From the NCBI RefSeq assembly GCF_001418255.1, contig NZ_LIPV01000008.1, positions 1-64,000 on the forward strand: DNA of 64,000 bases, in the 5' to 3' direction. Source of the stretch: Thiomonas bhubaneswarensis. Its GTDB lineage: Bacteria; Pseudomonadota; Gammaproteobacteria; Burkholderiales; Burkholderiaceae_C. Positions within the stretch are counted from its first letter, which is position 1, and the number at the start of each line of letters is the position of its first letter. Of the stretch, positions 8,433 through 16,667 are shown in pieces. Under the pieces are notes generated by a model. The model saw only the letters and a list, made by a program, of their open reading frames with translations. It ran no database searches and had not been told where the DNA came from. A program made the position numbers and the translations under genes.

Positions 8433-10303
8433 CGTCCGCGCAGAAACAGCGCGTCGAGATCGGCCAGGCCGATCTGACGCCAGGTGGGGCGGCCGTGGTT
8501 GCATTGGTCGGCGCGCTCGGTGCGCTCCATGTCGCGCAGCAGGGCGTTCATCTCGGCGAGGGTGAGCTGGCGGTTCGCGCGAATGGCGCCATGACACGCC
8601 ATGCTGGCGAGCAGGGCGTTGCGCCGCTCTTGGAGACGGTCGCTGGTGCCCTGCATGACCAGATCGGCGAGCACGCCCCTGGCCAGTCGAATCGGGTCGG
8701 CGTGGGCCAGCAGGGTGGGCGTGGCGCGCACCACCAGGCTGCCCGGCCCGGCCTGGTCGAGCTCGATGCCGAGCGAGCGCAAGGTGTCGGCGTGATCTTG
8801 GGCGGCGCCGATCTCGGCGTCGGTGGCGGCGAAGGCGGCGGGGATGAGCAGGGGCTGCACGGCCACGGCGGTGTCCCCCGGCTCTGCGGCCTTCAGGCGC
8901 TCGTACACGATGCGCTCGTGTGCGGCGTGCATGTCCACGATGACCAGGCCATGGCGGTTCTGCGCCAGGATGTAGATGCCGAGCAACTGAGCCAGGGCGA
9001 AACCGAGCGGAAAGTCGTCGGCGTGCGGCTCGGGCGACACGGACGAGGAGGAGGGGATGTAGTTGGCGGGCGCAGCCGCATCGCGGGCCTGCAGCGGCGA
9101 AGACGGCTGTGCCTCGGCAGCGGGCAGAGGCGCGTAGGCCCGCGCGAGCGAGTCCCAGGGGGGCAGATTCGCGCCCTCGCGTCTGAAAGGCAGAGCGGCT
9201 GTGGCCGGATACTGAGTCGGCGCCGCGACGGCGTCAGCCTGATGGGGCGCGAGCAGAGCAAGGTCGCCCACGGCCCTGGCCAGCACTTTTTCGACGGCAT
9301 GGCGCACGGCCTGATGGACGGCGGAACTGTCCCGGAACCGAACCTCGGACTTGGCCGGGTGCACATTCACATCCACCAGCTCTGACGGCAGGTCGATCAA
9401 CAGGGCGTACTGCGGCTGCAGCGCACCATGCAGCACGTCGGCATAGGCGGCGCGCACTCCGTGGGCCACGGTGCGGTCGCGCACCCAGCGGTTGTTCACG
9501 ATGATGTGCTGCACGTCCGCGCGCGCCCGGGCGGCCGTGGGCTTGCAGACCAGGCCGCGCACGGTGAGCGGCCCGATCTGAGCCGTCAGGGGCAGGGCAT
9601 GCGCACTGAACGACTCGCCCAGCACCGCAGCCAGGCGGTCCAGGCCATGAGGCGAAGGATCGCGGTCGAACTGCAGCTTGAGTTGCCCGTCGTGCCACAA
9701 GCGCAGCGCAAGATGCGGGTGCGCGATGGCGGCGCGCTTGAACACGTCGGCACACCAGGCGTACTCGGTCTGCGGCGATTTGAGAAATTTTCGGCGAGCC
9801 GGCAGGTTGAAGAACAACTGCCGCAGGGTCACGCGCGTTCCAGGCTGCGCGGCCGTGGGCTGCACCGGCCCGAGCTGACCTGCGCTGGCCTGAATGCGGG
9901 CGCCATCGTGCCCGGCGCGACGGCTGATGATCTCGATCTCGGCGACGGCCGCCATGGCCGCGAGCGCCTCGCCGCGGAAGCCGAGATGCGCCGCATGATG
10001 CAGTTCGTCGAGATCGGCAATCTTGCTGGTGGCGTGGCGCAGCAGGGCCAGGGGCAGTTCTTCGGCGGGAATGCCGCAGCCGTCATCTTCGACCTGAACG
10101 TAGCCCATGCCGCCTTGTTCCAGCCGCACGGTGATGGCGCGGGCTCCGGCGTCGATGGCGTTGTCGAGCAGCTCGCGCAGGGCAGACGCCGGACGCTCGA
10201 TGACTTCGCCAGCGGCGATCTGGCTGATGAGCACGTCCGGCAGGGGACGAATCGGGCGTTGGGGTTGCAGCAAGGCGGGAGGCGTTGCCGGTGCGGGGCG
10301 CAC
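8429..10303 (-). CDS. mutL: DNA mismatch repair protein MutL (endonuclease type)
   Basis: Mismatch-repair matchmaker of 624 residues. The N-terminal GHKL ATPase has [26 protein letters not shown] and [11 protein letters not shown] Pro/Ala/Ser-rich linker separates it from the C-terminal dimerisation domain. That domain contains [12 protein letters not shown], which fits the DQHA(X)2E(X)4E endonuclease motif with Met for Gln, plus ACHGAI and CNHGRP, further metal-site motifs. It is therefore the nicking type found in bacteria lacking MutH. It starts with GTG and I see no clear ribosome binding site, so the exact start is uncertain. Confidence 0.97.
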   Translation of the reverse strand: MRPAPATPPALLQPQRPIRPLPDVLISQIAAGEVIERPASALRELLDNAIDAGARAITVRLEQGGMGYVQVEDDGCGIPAEELPLALLRHATSKIADLDELHHAAHLGFRGEALAAMAAVAEIEIISRRAGHDGARIQASAGQLGPVQPTAAQPGTRVTLRQLFFNLPARRKFLKSPQTEYAWCADVFKRAAIAHPHLALRLWHDGQLKLQFDRDPSPHGLDRLAAVLGESFSAHALPLTAQIGPLTVRGLVCKPTAARARADVQHIIVNNRWVRDRTVAHGVRAAYADVLHGALQPQYALLIDLPSELVDVNVHPAKSEVRFRDSSAVHQAVRHAVEKVLARAVGDLALLAPHQADAVAAPTQYPATAALPFRREGANLPPWDSLARAYAPLPAAEAQPSSPLQARDAAAPANYIPSSSSVSPEPHADDFPLGFALAQLLGIYILAQNRHGLVIVDMHAAHERIVYERLKAAEPGDTAVAVQPLLIPAAFAATDAEIGAAQDHADTLRSLGIELDQAGPGSLVVRATPTLLAHADPIRLARGVLADLVMQGTSDRLQERRNALLASMACHGAIRANRQLTLAEMNALLRDMERTERADQCNHGRPTWRQIGLADLDALFLRGR

Positions 10304-10490
10304 GGGCGTGGGGCGTCAAATCGGCTGAGTATACTTTTCGCTCTTTTTTCGCCGCTGCGCAGAAGAAGGCAGCAGCGACGCTCCTCAGCCTCAGGTAGCT
10401 CATTTTCCGCTCAGTCGAGGCCTGCATTATTCGGCGTTCGGGCGTGAGCACGCCCCGCAATCCTCTTCCACCCCACCGTTGTCTTGCCCT

Positions 10491-11135
10491 ATGGAACTGC
10501 ACGCGCTTGTCGATCTCATCCTGCACTTCGATGTGCATCTGGCCCAGTTCATTGCGGTTTATGGTCCCTGGGTCTATGGGCTGCTCTTCGGTATCGTCTT
10601 TGTCGAGACCGGGTTGGTCATCATGCCCTTCCTGCCGGGCGATTCGATGTTGTTCGTGGTGGGTGCGTTTGCCGCCTCCGGCGCATTGAGCCTGCCGGGC
10701 GTCATGGCCGTGCTCTGGCTGGGCGCCATCTTGGGAGACAGTCTGAATTACCAGATCGGCAAGGCCATCGGCCACAAGGTTTTCGCCTGGCCCGACTCGC
10801 GGTGGTTCAACCGCAGGGCGTTCGACAAGGCGCACGCCTTCTACGAAAAATATGGCGGCATCACCATCGTCGCGGCGCGGTTCATGCCCTTCATCCGCAC
10901 TTTCGCCCCTTTTGTTGCGGGGGTCGCCGAGATGTCTTACGGCAAGTTCCTGGCCTACAACGTTCTCGGGGCCACGCTCTGGGTGGGCCTGCTGGTCATG
11001 GCGGGCTATCTGTTTGGCAACATCCCGTGGATCAAGCACAACTTGGGGCTAATGACCATCGGCATCATCGTGGTTTCGCTGCTGCCCGCGGTATGGGGAT
11101 GGTGGAAGTCGCGCCGGCAGTCGGTCGCCGCCTGA
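10491..11135 (+). CDS. DedA-family membrane protein
   Basis: A 214-residue polytopic inner-membrane protein of the DedA/SNARE-associated family, thought to act as flippases for phospholipid or undecaprenyl phosphate carriers. It shows FVETGLVIMPFLPGDS near residues 38-53, LGDSLNYQIGK, and the family signature around FMPFIRTFAPFVAGV, followed by two more membrane segments and a short basic tail. ATG at 10491 chosen; the in-frame TTG four codons upstream is less likely. It converges on lexA with a 13-base gap. The precise lipid substrate cannot be read. Confidence 0.92.
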   Translation: MELHALVDLILHFDVHLAQFIAVYGPWVYGLLFGIVFVETGLVIMPFLPGDSMLFVVGAFAASGALSLPGVMAVLWLGAILGDSLNYQIGKAIGHKVFAWPDSRWFNRRAFDKAHAFYEKYGGITIVAARFMPFIRTFAPFVAGVAEMSYGKFLAYNVLGATLWVGLLVMAGYLFGNIPWIKHNLGLMTIGIIVVSLLPAVWGWWKSRRQSVAA

Positions 11136-11148
11136 GGACGCGCCTTCT

Positions 11149-11847
11149 TTATTGCAAGGCACCCCGAAGCAGGCCAACGGCCAGCCCTTCTATGGCGAAG
11201 GGCTGATCGGCATCGACCCGGATGGGCGCGAAGTCGGGATTGGCTGGAAGAAGTTCGATGTGATCGGTATGGGTCTTCAGGCGCTTGACCGTGACCTCAT
11301 CGCCGATGCGGGCGACCACGATCTGGCCGTTTTGCGCCGTCTGGCTGCTTTTCACGGCGAGCATGTCGCCATCGAGAATGCCAGCGTCGCGCATGCTCAT
11401 GCCACGCACCTTGAGCAGGTAATCGGGGCGAACCAAGAAGGCGGATGGGTCGAGGTTCAACGTTTGCTCGATGTGCTCTTGCGCCAGGATGGGATGCCCC
11501 GCGGCGACGCGGCCGATCAGCGGCAGACAAAGCTGTTCTGCGCCCGGCAGGGCGAGTTGCAGCCCGTGGCGCAAGCTCGACACCGCCGAGCCCCTGCCGA
11601 CACCCGAGGCGCGCTCGCGTGAGGGCTCGGTGATGCGGATGCCGCGCGAAGCGCCCGGCGTCAACTCGATCACGCCTTTGCGCGCCAGGGCCTGCAGATG
11701 ATCTTCGGCGGCATTGGCCGAGCGAAAACCGAGTTTGGCCGCGATTTCGGCCCTGGTGGGCGGGTAACCGAGTTCGCGCACCGAGGCGGTGATGAGATCG
11801 AGGATTTCCTGCTGGCGCGGGGTGAGCTTGGAGACGAGTTGACGCAT
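11149..11847 (-). CDS. lexA: SOS repressor LexA
   Basis: Repressor of the SOS regulon, inactivated by RecA-stimulated self-cleavage. The 232-residue product has an N-terminal winged helix-turn-helix ([12 protein letters not shown] to ARKGVIEL) and a C-terminal S24 peptidase domain. The scissile bond is Ala116-Gly117 in RVAAGHP, the nucleophile Ser151 in RGMSMRD and the general base Lys166 in LAVKSSQ. The linker at about residues 75-105 is somewhat long. The frame is open upstream to 11937, but the family begins right at [13 protein letters not shown] perfect LexA box lies 128 bases upstream, consistent with autoregulation from a long leader. Confidence 0.97.
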   Translation of the reverse strand: MRQLVSKLTPRQQEILDLITASVRELGYPPTRAEIAAKLGFRSANAAEDHLQALARKGVIELTPGASRGIRITEPSRERASGVGRGSAVSSLRHGLQLALPGAEQLCLPLIGRVAAGHPILAQEHIEQTLNLDPSAFLVRPDYLLKVRGMSMRDAGILDGDMLAVKSSQTAQNGQIVVARIGDEVTVKRLKTHTDHIELLPANPDFAPIRVDADQPFAIEGLAVGLLRGALQ

Positions 11848-11975
11848 GCGTAGGCTCCGGCAGTAGCACAATGATTCGGCAGCGCGATCAGACGTCCAAC
11901 ATGGGTGGGTAGCGACTCGATGTGCTTCACCTTGCAAATCCTGATCGGGCTTCCAGCTTGATGATTTTTACAGCA

Positions 11976-11991
11976 CTGTAAATCAAAACAG
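11976..11991. promoter_or_regulatory. LexA (SOS) box
   Basis: CTGT-N8-ACAG, a perfect match to the gamma/betaproteobacterial LexA operator. It lies between the divergent lexA (start 11847) and asparaginase (start 12015) genes. It is only 23 bases from the asparaginase start, so that gene may also be under SOS control. Its left half overlaps a second inverted repeat, TACAG-CA-CTGTA at 11969-11980. I found no second CTGT-N8-ACAG nearer to lexA. Confidence 0.85.
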
Positions 11992-12014
11992 CTTATCCGC
12001 AAAGCATTTCCGAC

Positions 12015-12989
12015 ATGATGGCTCCATCTTCCACGCGTTTCTTGCCGCAGATCGCCGTTCTGGGCACGGGCGGCACCATCGCGGGTACGGCTACCGGCGA
12101 CCCCAGTCTGCCCGGCTACACCGCAGGGGTTCTGGGGGTCGACGCCTTGATCCAGGCCGTGCCTGCGCTGGGCGACATCGCGCAGATGCAGACCGAGCAG
12201 GTCGCGAATGTGGACAGCAAGGACATGAGCTTTGCGGTCTGGACCCGCCTGGCCGAGCGCGTGATGCACTGGCTGGCGCAGCCGCAGATTCGGGCCTGCG
12301 TCATCACCCACGGTACCGATAGCCTGGAAGAAACGGCGTATTTTCTGAGTCTGGTGGTGCCCCCGGACAAGCCGGTCGTGCTGACAGCGGCGATGCGCCC
12401 TGCGACCGCGCTGAACGCCGACGGCCCGCAGAATCTGCTCGATGCTGTGCGCGTTGCGCTCGACCCGGATGCCCGGCACATCGGCGTGGTGTGCGTGCTG
12501 CACGGCGTGGTGCATGCAGCCCACGATGTCGCCAAAGTCAGCACGCATGCCATTGAGGCGTTCTCGTCGGGCGAGCGCGGGCCTATCGGAGAAATCGACG
12601 GCCAGGAACTCAGACTCTGGCGCAAGGTGCCCCCTGAGGCTGGTGCGCCCTTCGCCCTGCCGGCGAAAGACTGCTGGCCTCGGGTGGAGCTGCTGATGAA
12701 TGCGGCCGGGGTCGATGGCGCCGTCGTGCGAAGCCTGCTTGAAAGTCGCAGCCTTCAGCCGCCCCTGCGTGGCCTGGTGATCGCGGGGACGGGAGGCGGT
12801 ACGGTGAACCGCGAACTCGAAGCTGCGCTGCAGGAGGCCGAGGCCCGAGGCGTGGCCGTCAAGGTGGCATCCCGCGTCGGCCCCGTCAGAGGCGGGGATG
12901 ACGACGGTCTGAGCGCCGTGAAGCTGCGGGTGCGGCTGTTGCTGGAGCTGGCGGCCGCCGACGCAACGCAGCCGTCCCGAACAGACTAG
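12015..12989 (+). CDS. L-asparaginase (type II fold, no signal peptide)
   Basis: Hydrolyses asparagine to aspartate and ammonia. The 324-residue product carries both catalytic threonine motifs: GTGGTIAG near residue 18 and THGTDSLEET near residue 98. It also has the conserved TAAMRPA and LNADGPQNL segments and a C-terminal VIAGTGGGTVN. There is no signal peptide, so the enzyme is predicted cytoplasmic although the motif set resembles periplasmic AnsB enzymes; related glutaminase activity cannot be excluded. Two adjacent ATG codons (12015, 12018) could serve as start. It diverges from lexA with the SOS box close to its start. Confidence 0.92.
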   Translation: MMAPSSTRFLPQIAVLGTGGTIAGTATGDPSLPGYTAGVLGVDALIQAVPALGDIAQMQTEQVANVDSKDMSFAVWTRLAERVMHWLAQPQIRACVITHGTDSLEETAYFLSLVVPPDKPVVLTAAMRPATALNADGPQNLLDAVRVALDPDARHIGVVCVLHGVVHAAHDVAKVSTHAIEAFSSGERGPIGEIDGQELRLWRKVPPEAGAPFALPAKDCWPRVELLMNAAGVDGAVVRSLLESRSLQPPLRGLVIAGTGGGTVNRELEAALQEAEARGVAVKVASRVGPVRGGDDDGLSAVKLRVRLLLELAAADATQPSRTD

Positions 12990-13019
12990 AAATCGTGAAA
13001 ACTCGTGCCGACCGCGCGA

Positions 13020-14462
13020 TCAGATGGATGCGCTGCCTTCGAGTGGCAACCAGATCTGCACTTGCAGGCCGCTAGGCGCGGCGTTTCGCAGCTCCAGCCG
13101 CCCACCCATGGCTGTGATGGTTTTCTCGACGATGGACAGACCCAGGCCGGTGCCTTTGGCCGAGGTTCTGGCGGCATCGCCGCGGAAGAACGGGCGGGTG
13201 AGCTGCGCCAGCTGTTCGTCGGGCACGCCGGGGCCGTGGTCGCGCACCGTCAGCAGCACCGAATCGATACCGGGCTGAAGGCTGATGTCCAGATCGGTGT
13301 GCACTTCGCCGGGCGTCAAGGCATAGCGCTTGGCGTTTTCCACCAGATTGACCACGACGCGTTGCAGCTCAAGGGTGTTGGCCTTCACGGGCGGGACTGG
13401 CGGTGTCTGCAAGCGCAGCACCACGGTCTCGTCTTTCTGATAGCGGTCGCGGATGAAGTCGATCAGGGCATTGAGATCGACCGATTCCAGCTTGGGCGTC
13501 GTGCTTCGGGCGTATTCGAGGAACTTGCTGATGATGCGGTCGGCCTGCTCGATGTCGTCGATGATGTGTTCACGCGCCTGCTCGTCGGGCACACTCAACT
13601 CGGCCTCCAGCCTCAGGCGGGCCAGCGGCGTGCGGATGTCGTGTGAAATGCCGGCCAGCATCAGCGCGCGTTCTTCTTCCACTTCCTGAAGACTGCGGGC
13701 CATGCGGTTGAAGCCGCGGTTGACCTCGCGGATTTCACGCATGCCGGACACTTCGTCGAGCATCTGCGAGTAATTACCAGCACCGACCCGGGCTGTTGCC
13801 AGGCGCAGGTCGCGCAGCGGCTTGTTGACAAAACTGGCGATGACCGCCGCGCCGATCAGGGCCAGCAGCGTGGCGATGGCACCCCATGTGGCCCAGGTCT
13901 CGCTCAGCGAGGGGTCGATGCGGGAACGATCGAGCAGCAGCCAATAGGGGTCACCCTCGATCTGGAAGCCGATCCACAGTCCGGGACGGTCGTTCACCAC
14001 GTCGGCGAAATCGAGCTGTTCGTTCAGCCGGGTGTCGACGGCGGTTTCGAGCCGCTTGGTGAACTCGGTGTGATTCATCGGCGTCCACGCATCGCCAGCG
14101 TTGCGCGGGTAGATGTAGATGCCTTCCTTTTTGGCCAGATCGTCGAGCAGGGAGACCCGGTATTGCGGGTCGGAGTGAATCAGCGCCAGCCGCGTGAGGT
14201 CGATGAGACTGGTGATCTGGCGCGAGGTCTGCTCGACCTGAGGCCCGAGTTCGAGCAGGCGAAAGCTCTGGAACCAGGTCGCCAGGCTGGCGCTGACCAG
14301 CAGCACGATGAGCAGGAAGGTGCGCCAGTACAGGCGGCCGAAAAGACCGCGGAGCCAGTGTATCGGGCGCAGCTTGCGGCCGCCGCCGGGGGCGGTTGCC
14401 GCGGCGGGGGCGTCGTCACCGCCGCTGGTCTCAGCCCTCGGCGTTGTCGGGGACGAAGACAT
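13020..14462 (-). CDS. EnvZ-like membrane sensor histidine kinase
   Basis: A 480-residue two-component sensor. An Ala/Gly/Pro-rich cytoplasmic leader is followed by a membrane segment at about 48-66, a periplasmic loop of about 120 residues, a second segment at about 190-212 (WATWGAIATLLALIGAAVIA) and HAMP. The HisKA domain has His274 in GISHDIRTPLARLRLEAELS, and the ATPase domain has LVENAKRYA, RDHGPGVPDEQ and GTGLGLSIV. EnvZ-type osmosensing is the nearest family, but the longer loop leaves the signal open. The ATG at 14462 lies inside the end of the regulator gene, overlapping 32 bases, so the genes are co-transcribed and probably coupled. Confidence 0.93.
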   Translation of the reverse strand: MSSSPTTPRAETSGGDDAPAAATAPGGGRKLRPIHWLRGLFGRLYWRTFLLIVLLVSASLATWFQSFRLLELGPQVEQTSRQITSLIDLTRLALIHSDPQYRVSLLDDLAKKEGIYIYPRNAGDAWTPMNHTEFTKRLETAVDTRLNEQLDFADVVNDRPGLWIGFQIEGDPYWLLLDRSRIDPSLSETWATWGAIATLLALIGAAVIASFVNKPLRDLRLATARVGAGNYSQMLDEVSGMREIREVNRGFNRMARSLQEVEEERALMLAGISHDIRTPLARLRLEAELSVPDEQAREHIIDDIEQADRIISKFLEYARSTTPKLESVDLNALIDFIRDRYQKDETVVLRLQTPPVPPVKANTLELQRVVVNLVENAKRYALTPGEVHTDLDISLQPGIDSVLLTVRDHGPGVPDEQLAQLTRPFFRGDAARTSAKGTGLGLSIVEKTITAMGGRLELRNAAPSGLQVQIWLPLEGSASI

Positions 14463-15159
14463 AGCCCACGCCCCAGACCGTCTGGATGTACCGCGGATGC
14501 GCCGGATCGGTTTCGATGATCTTGCGCAAGCGCGAGATGGCCACATCGAGGCTGCGGTCGAAGGCTTCGTAGTCGCGGCCGCGAGCCAGTTCGGCCAGAC
14601 GATCGCGCGAAAGCGGTTGGCGGGGATGGCGCACCAGCGCCTTGAGCATGGCGAACTCGCCCGTGGTCAGGCTGATGGCTTCGCCGTTCTTGCTCAGTTC
14701 GCGCCGCGCCAGGTCGAGGCTGAAGGGGCCGAAGAGCACGGTTTCATCTTCGCGCGACGGCGCACCGGGAAGCTCGGGGGAGGGCTGTCGACGCAGCACC
14801 GCGCTGATGCGGGCGAGCAGTTCGCGCGGGTTGAACGGCTTGGGCAGGTAATCGTCGGCACCGACCTCCAGACCGATGATGCGGTCGACGTCTTCCCCCT
14901 TGGCGGTCAGCATGATGATGGGGGTCTGGTCCTTGGATGCGCGTAGACGCTTGCAGATGGACAGGCCGTCTTCTCCGGGGAGCATCAGGTCGAGCACGAT
15001 CAAGTCGAAACGCTCCTTCACCATGATGCGCGACATCGCCTTGGAGTCTTCGGCGACGAAGACCTCATAGCCCTCCTGCGAGAGATAGCGACGCAACAGG
15101 TCGCGGATGCGCGCGTCGTCGTCGACGACCATCAGCTTCTTCGGTTTTTCGTGGTCCAT
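14431..15159 (-). CDS. ompR: OmpR-family response regulator
   Basis: DNA-binding regulator of 242 residues. The receiver domain has MVVDDDARIRDLLRRYL, the phosphoacceptor Asp in LIVLDLMLPGEDG, the Thr in MLTAKGED and the Lys in LPKPFNP. A winged-helix output domain (LTTGEFAMLKALVRHPRQ, later VWGVGYVFVPD) completes it. The receiver closely follows the OmpR pattern, including RYLSQEGY. The ATG at 15159 was chosen over an upstream in-frame TTG. A 16-base perfect inverted repeat lies 27 bases upstream of the start and may be an operator. The partner kinase overlaps downstream. Confidence 0.94.
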   Translation of the reverse strand: MDHEKPKKLMVVDDDARIRDLLRRYLSQEGYEVFVAEDSKAMSRIMVKERFDLIVLDLMLPGEDGLSICKRLRASKDQTPIIMLTAKGEDVDRIIGLEVGADDYLPKPFNPRELLARISAVLRRQPSPELPGAPSREDETVLFGPFSLDLARRELSKNGEAISLTTGEFAMLKALVRHPRQPLSRDRLAELARGRDYEAFDRSLDVAISRLRKIIETDPAHPRYIQTVWGVGYVFVPDNAEG

Positions 15160-15186
15160 AGAGGCGTCATTCCTGAATGAAAACAA

Positions 15187-15202
15187 GGCAGACCTGTCTG
15201 CC
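15187..15202. promoter_or_regulatory. Inverted repeat upstream of ompR-like gene
   Basis: GGCAGAC-CT-GTCTGCC, two perfect seven-base arms with a two-base spacer, 27 bases upstream of the ompR-like start. The spacing suits either a dimeric operator near the promoter or a short stem in the leader RNA. I do not recognise the cognate factor. Confidence 0.4.
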
Positions 15203-15296
15203 GACCTTCCTTGCAGCGATATGTCAGCTAAAGGCTTGTTACAGAGTTTACTGCGAGAGTCGGGTCATTCGGGCTCGTTCGATTCGATAATTTCAA

Positions 15297-15641
15297 TTGC
15301 AAACTTTGGATACGCCCTTGCCTCGATTCCCCGTCTCTTTTCTGCTCAGCGCCAGCCTTGTCGTCTCGATGGCCCAGGTGGCGGCGTCTGCCGCACTGAC
15401 GCCGGATCGGACGCCAAGACAGCCTGCGCCCGTGGAGACCAACCTGTCTCAGGCTACGAACGGCAATCCGGGCGGCAAACAGCTTGCGGCATCGCACTTC
15501 CTCAGCCCGACCTCATCGACACCGGTCAAGTCCCATCTGCTCACGCTGCATGATCGCGAAGTCCTGCGACAGCAAATCCAGGGCATGGCGCATCACGCAC
15601 AGGCCGCATCGGACGTATCGCTGCATACTTCGCAGCCCTGA
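15297..15641 (+). CDS. Small predicted exported protein, unknown function
   Basis: A 114-residue open frame with codon use like that of its neighbours and GC-rich third positions. The N-terminus reads as a Sec signal: a hydrophobic run FPVSFLLSASLVVSMAQVA followed by small residues (ASAA) suitable for signal peptidase I. The mature part is Thr/Pro/Gln/His-rich with no recognised domain and a possible helix near LHDREVLRQQIQGMA. The start is uncertain, since only TTG codons (15297, 15306) and a late ATG are available. A six-base-stem hairpin begins three bases after the stop. It diverges from the ompR-like gene. Confidence 0.5.
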   Translation: MQTLDTPLPRFPVSFLLSASLVVSMAQVAASAALTPDRTPRQPAPVETNLSQATNGNPGGKQLAASHFLSPTSSTPVKSHLLTLHDREVLRQQIQGMAHHAQAASDVSLHTSQP

Positions 15642-15643
15642 AG

Positions 15644-15660
15644 AACCGCTGAGCGCGGTT
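15644..15660 (+). terminator. Weak hairpin after small exported ORF
   Basis: AACCGC-TGAGC-GCGGTT, a perfect six-base stem with a five-base loop directly behind the stop at 15641. It lacks a full U-tract (only two T within the stem end), so termination would be inefficient. It supports treating the preceding small frame as a separate transcript. Confidence 0.3.
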
Positions 15661-15800
15661 TGCCAGATTGCCGCCTGCCTGCCGGCGATCGCTTCAGCTC
15701 AGGCGCCGCCATTCGACTCAGGCTTCATGCAGCGCGCGTGGGTTCGCTGGGATCACTCAGTATGATGCCCTATCCGTTGTGAATTCCAGCTCTGAACATC

Positions 15801-16667
15801 GTGGATCGTCAGCCCCGTCTCTGCACTGTGCAATGCCTGCATCCGGGTGGCCTGCACCGAATGGCCTACTGGGAATGGGGCTCGCCGCAGTGTGACGATG
15901 TGGTGGTCTGCGTCCATGGCTTGACGCGACAGGGACGCGATTTCGATGTTCTCGCGCAAGCCCTTCAGGCAGAGCGCCGCGTGGTGTGCCCGGATTTGCC
16001 GGGGCGCGGCGAGTCTGAATGGTTGAGCAACCCCGCGCTGTATCAGGTGCCGCAATACCTCGCCGATGTGGTGACGCTGCTGGCCCGTCTGAATGCGCGC
16101 CGTCTCGCCTGGGTCGGCACCTCCCTGGGGGGGCTCATCGGCATCGCTCTGGCCGGCATGCCCAACAGTCCCATCGACCGTCTCGTGCTCAACGATGTCG
16201 GGCCCGCCCTGGACCCTCGGGGTCTGATGCGCATCGCTAGTTATGTGGGACGACAGATGCGTTTCGACACCCCGGAGCAGGCTGCCGATTCTCTGCGCGA
16301 GATTTCGGAGGGCTTCGGCCCGCACACCGACGAACAGTGGATGGCACTGACCCGCCCGATGCTGCGCCCCGACGGCCATGGCTGGCGCCTGCACTACGAC
16401 CCCGCGCTTGCCCAGCCCTTCTCGGCCGCCACGGCGCAGGCCGTTGCCGCCGGTGAAGTCGCCCTCTGGCAGGCCTACGACCAGATCAAAGCGCCGACCC
16501 TGGTGTTGAGGGGGGAAGATTCGGACATCCTCCATCCGCAGACGGCTCAGGTTATGACGCAGCGTGGGCCGAAAGCCCGTGTGGTCGAGCTTGCCGGCGT
16601 TGGGCATGCGCCGACGCTGGTGCAGCCGAACCAGGTCGATCTGATCCGCGATTTCCTGCTGTCGTGA
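15801..16667 (+). CDS. Alpha/beta hydrolase
   Basis: A 288-residue cytoplasmic alpha/beta hydrolase with the oxyanion region VCVHGLTRQGRDF, the nucleophile elbow GTSLGG (Ser near residue 107), the acid Asp probably in RGEDSDIL and the catalytic His in GVGHAPTL. Sequence around LPGRGESEWL is typical of esterases and lipolytic hydrolases of this superfamily. GTG start without a clear ribosome binding site. The stop overlaps the GTG start of relA by four bases (GTGA), so translation is probably coupled. The natural substrate is not evident. Confidence 0.88.
   Translation: MDRQPRLCTVQCLHPGGLHRMAYWEWGSPQCDDVVVCVHGLTRQGRDFDVLAQALQAERRVVCPDLPGRGESEWLSNPALYQVPQYLADVVTLLARLNARRLAWVGTSLGGLIGIALAGMPNSPIDRLVLNDVGPALDPRGLMRIASYVGRQMRFDTPEQAADSLREISEGFGPHTDEQWMALTRPMLRPDGHGWRLHYDPALAQPFSAATAQAVAAGEVALWQAYDQIKAPTLVLRGEDSDILHPQTAQVMTQRGPKARVVELAGVGHAPTLVQPNQVDLIRDFLLS

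Noticed and set aside
10083-11039. Minus-strand frame opposite the DedA gene
   Set aside because: Charged, low-complexity shadow of a membrane protein gene.
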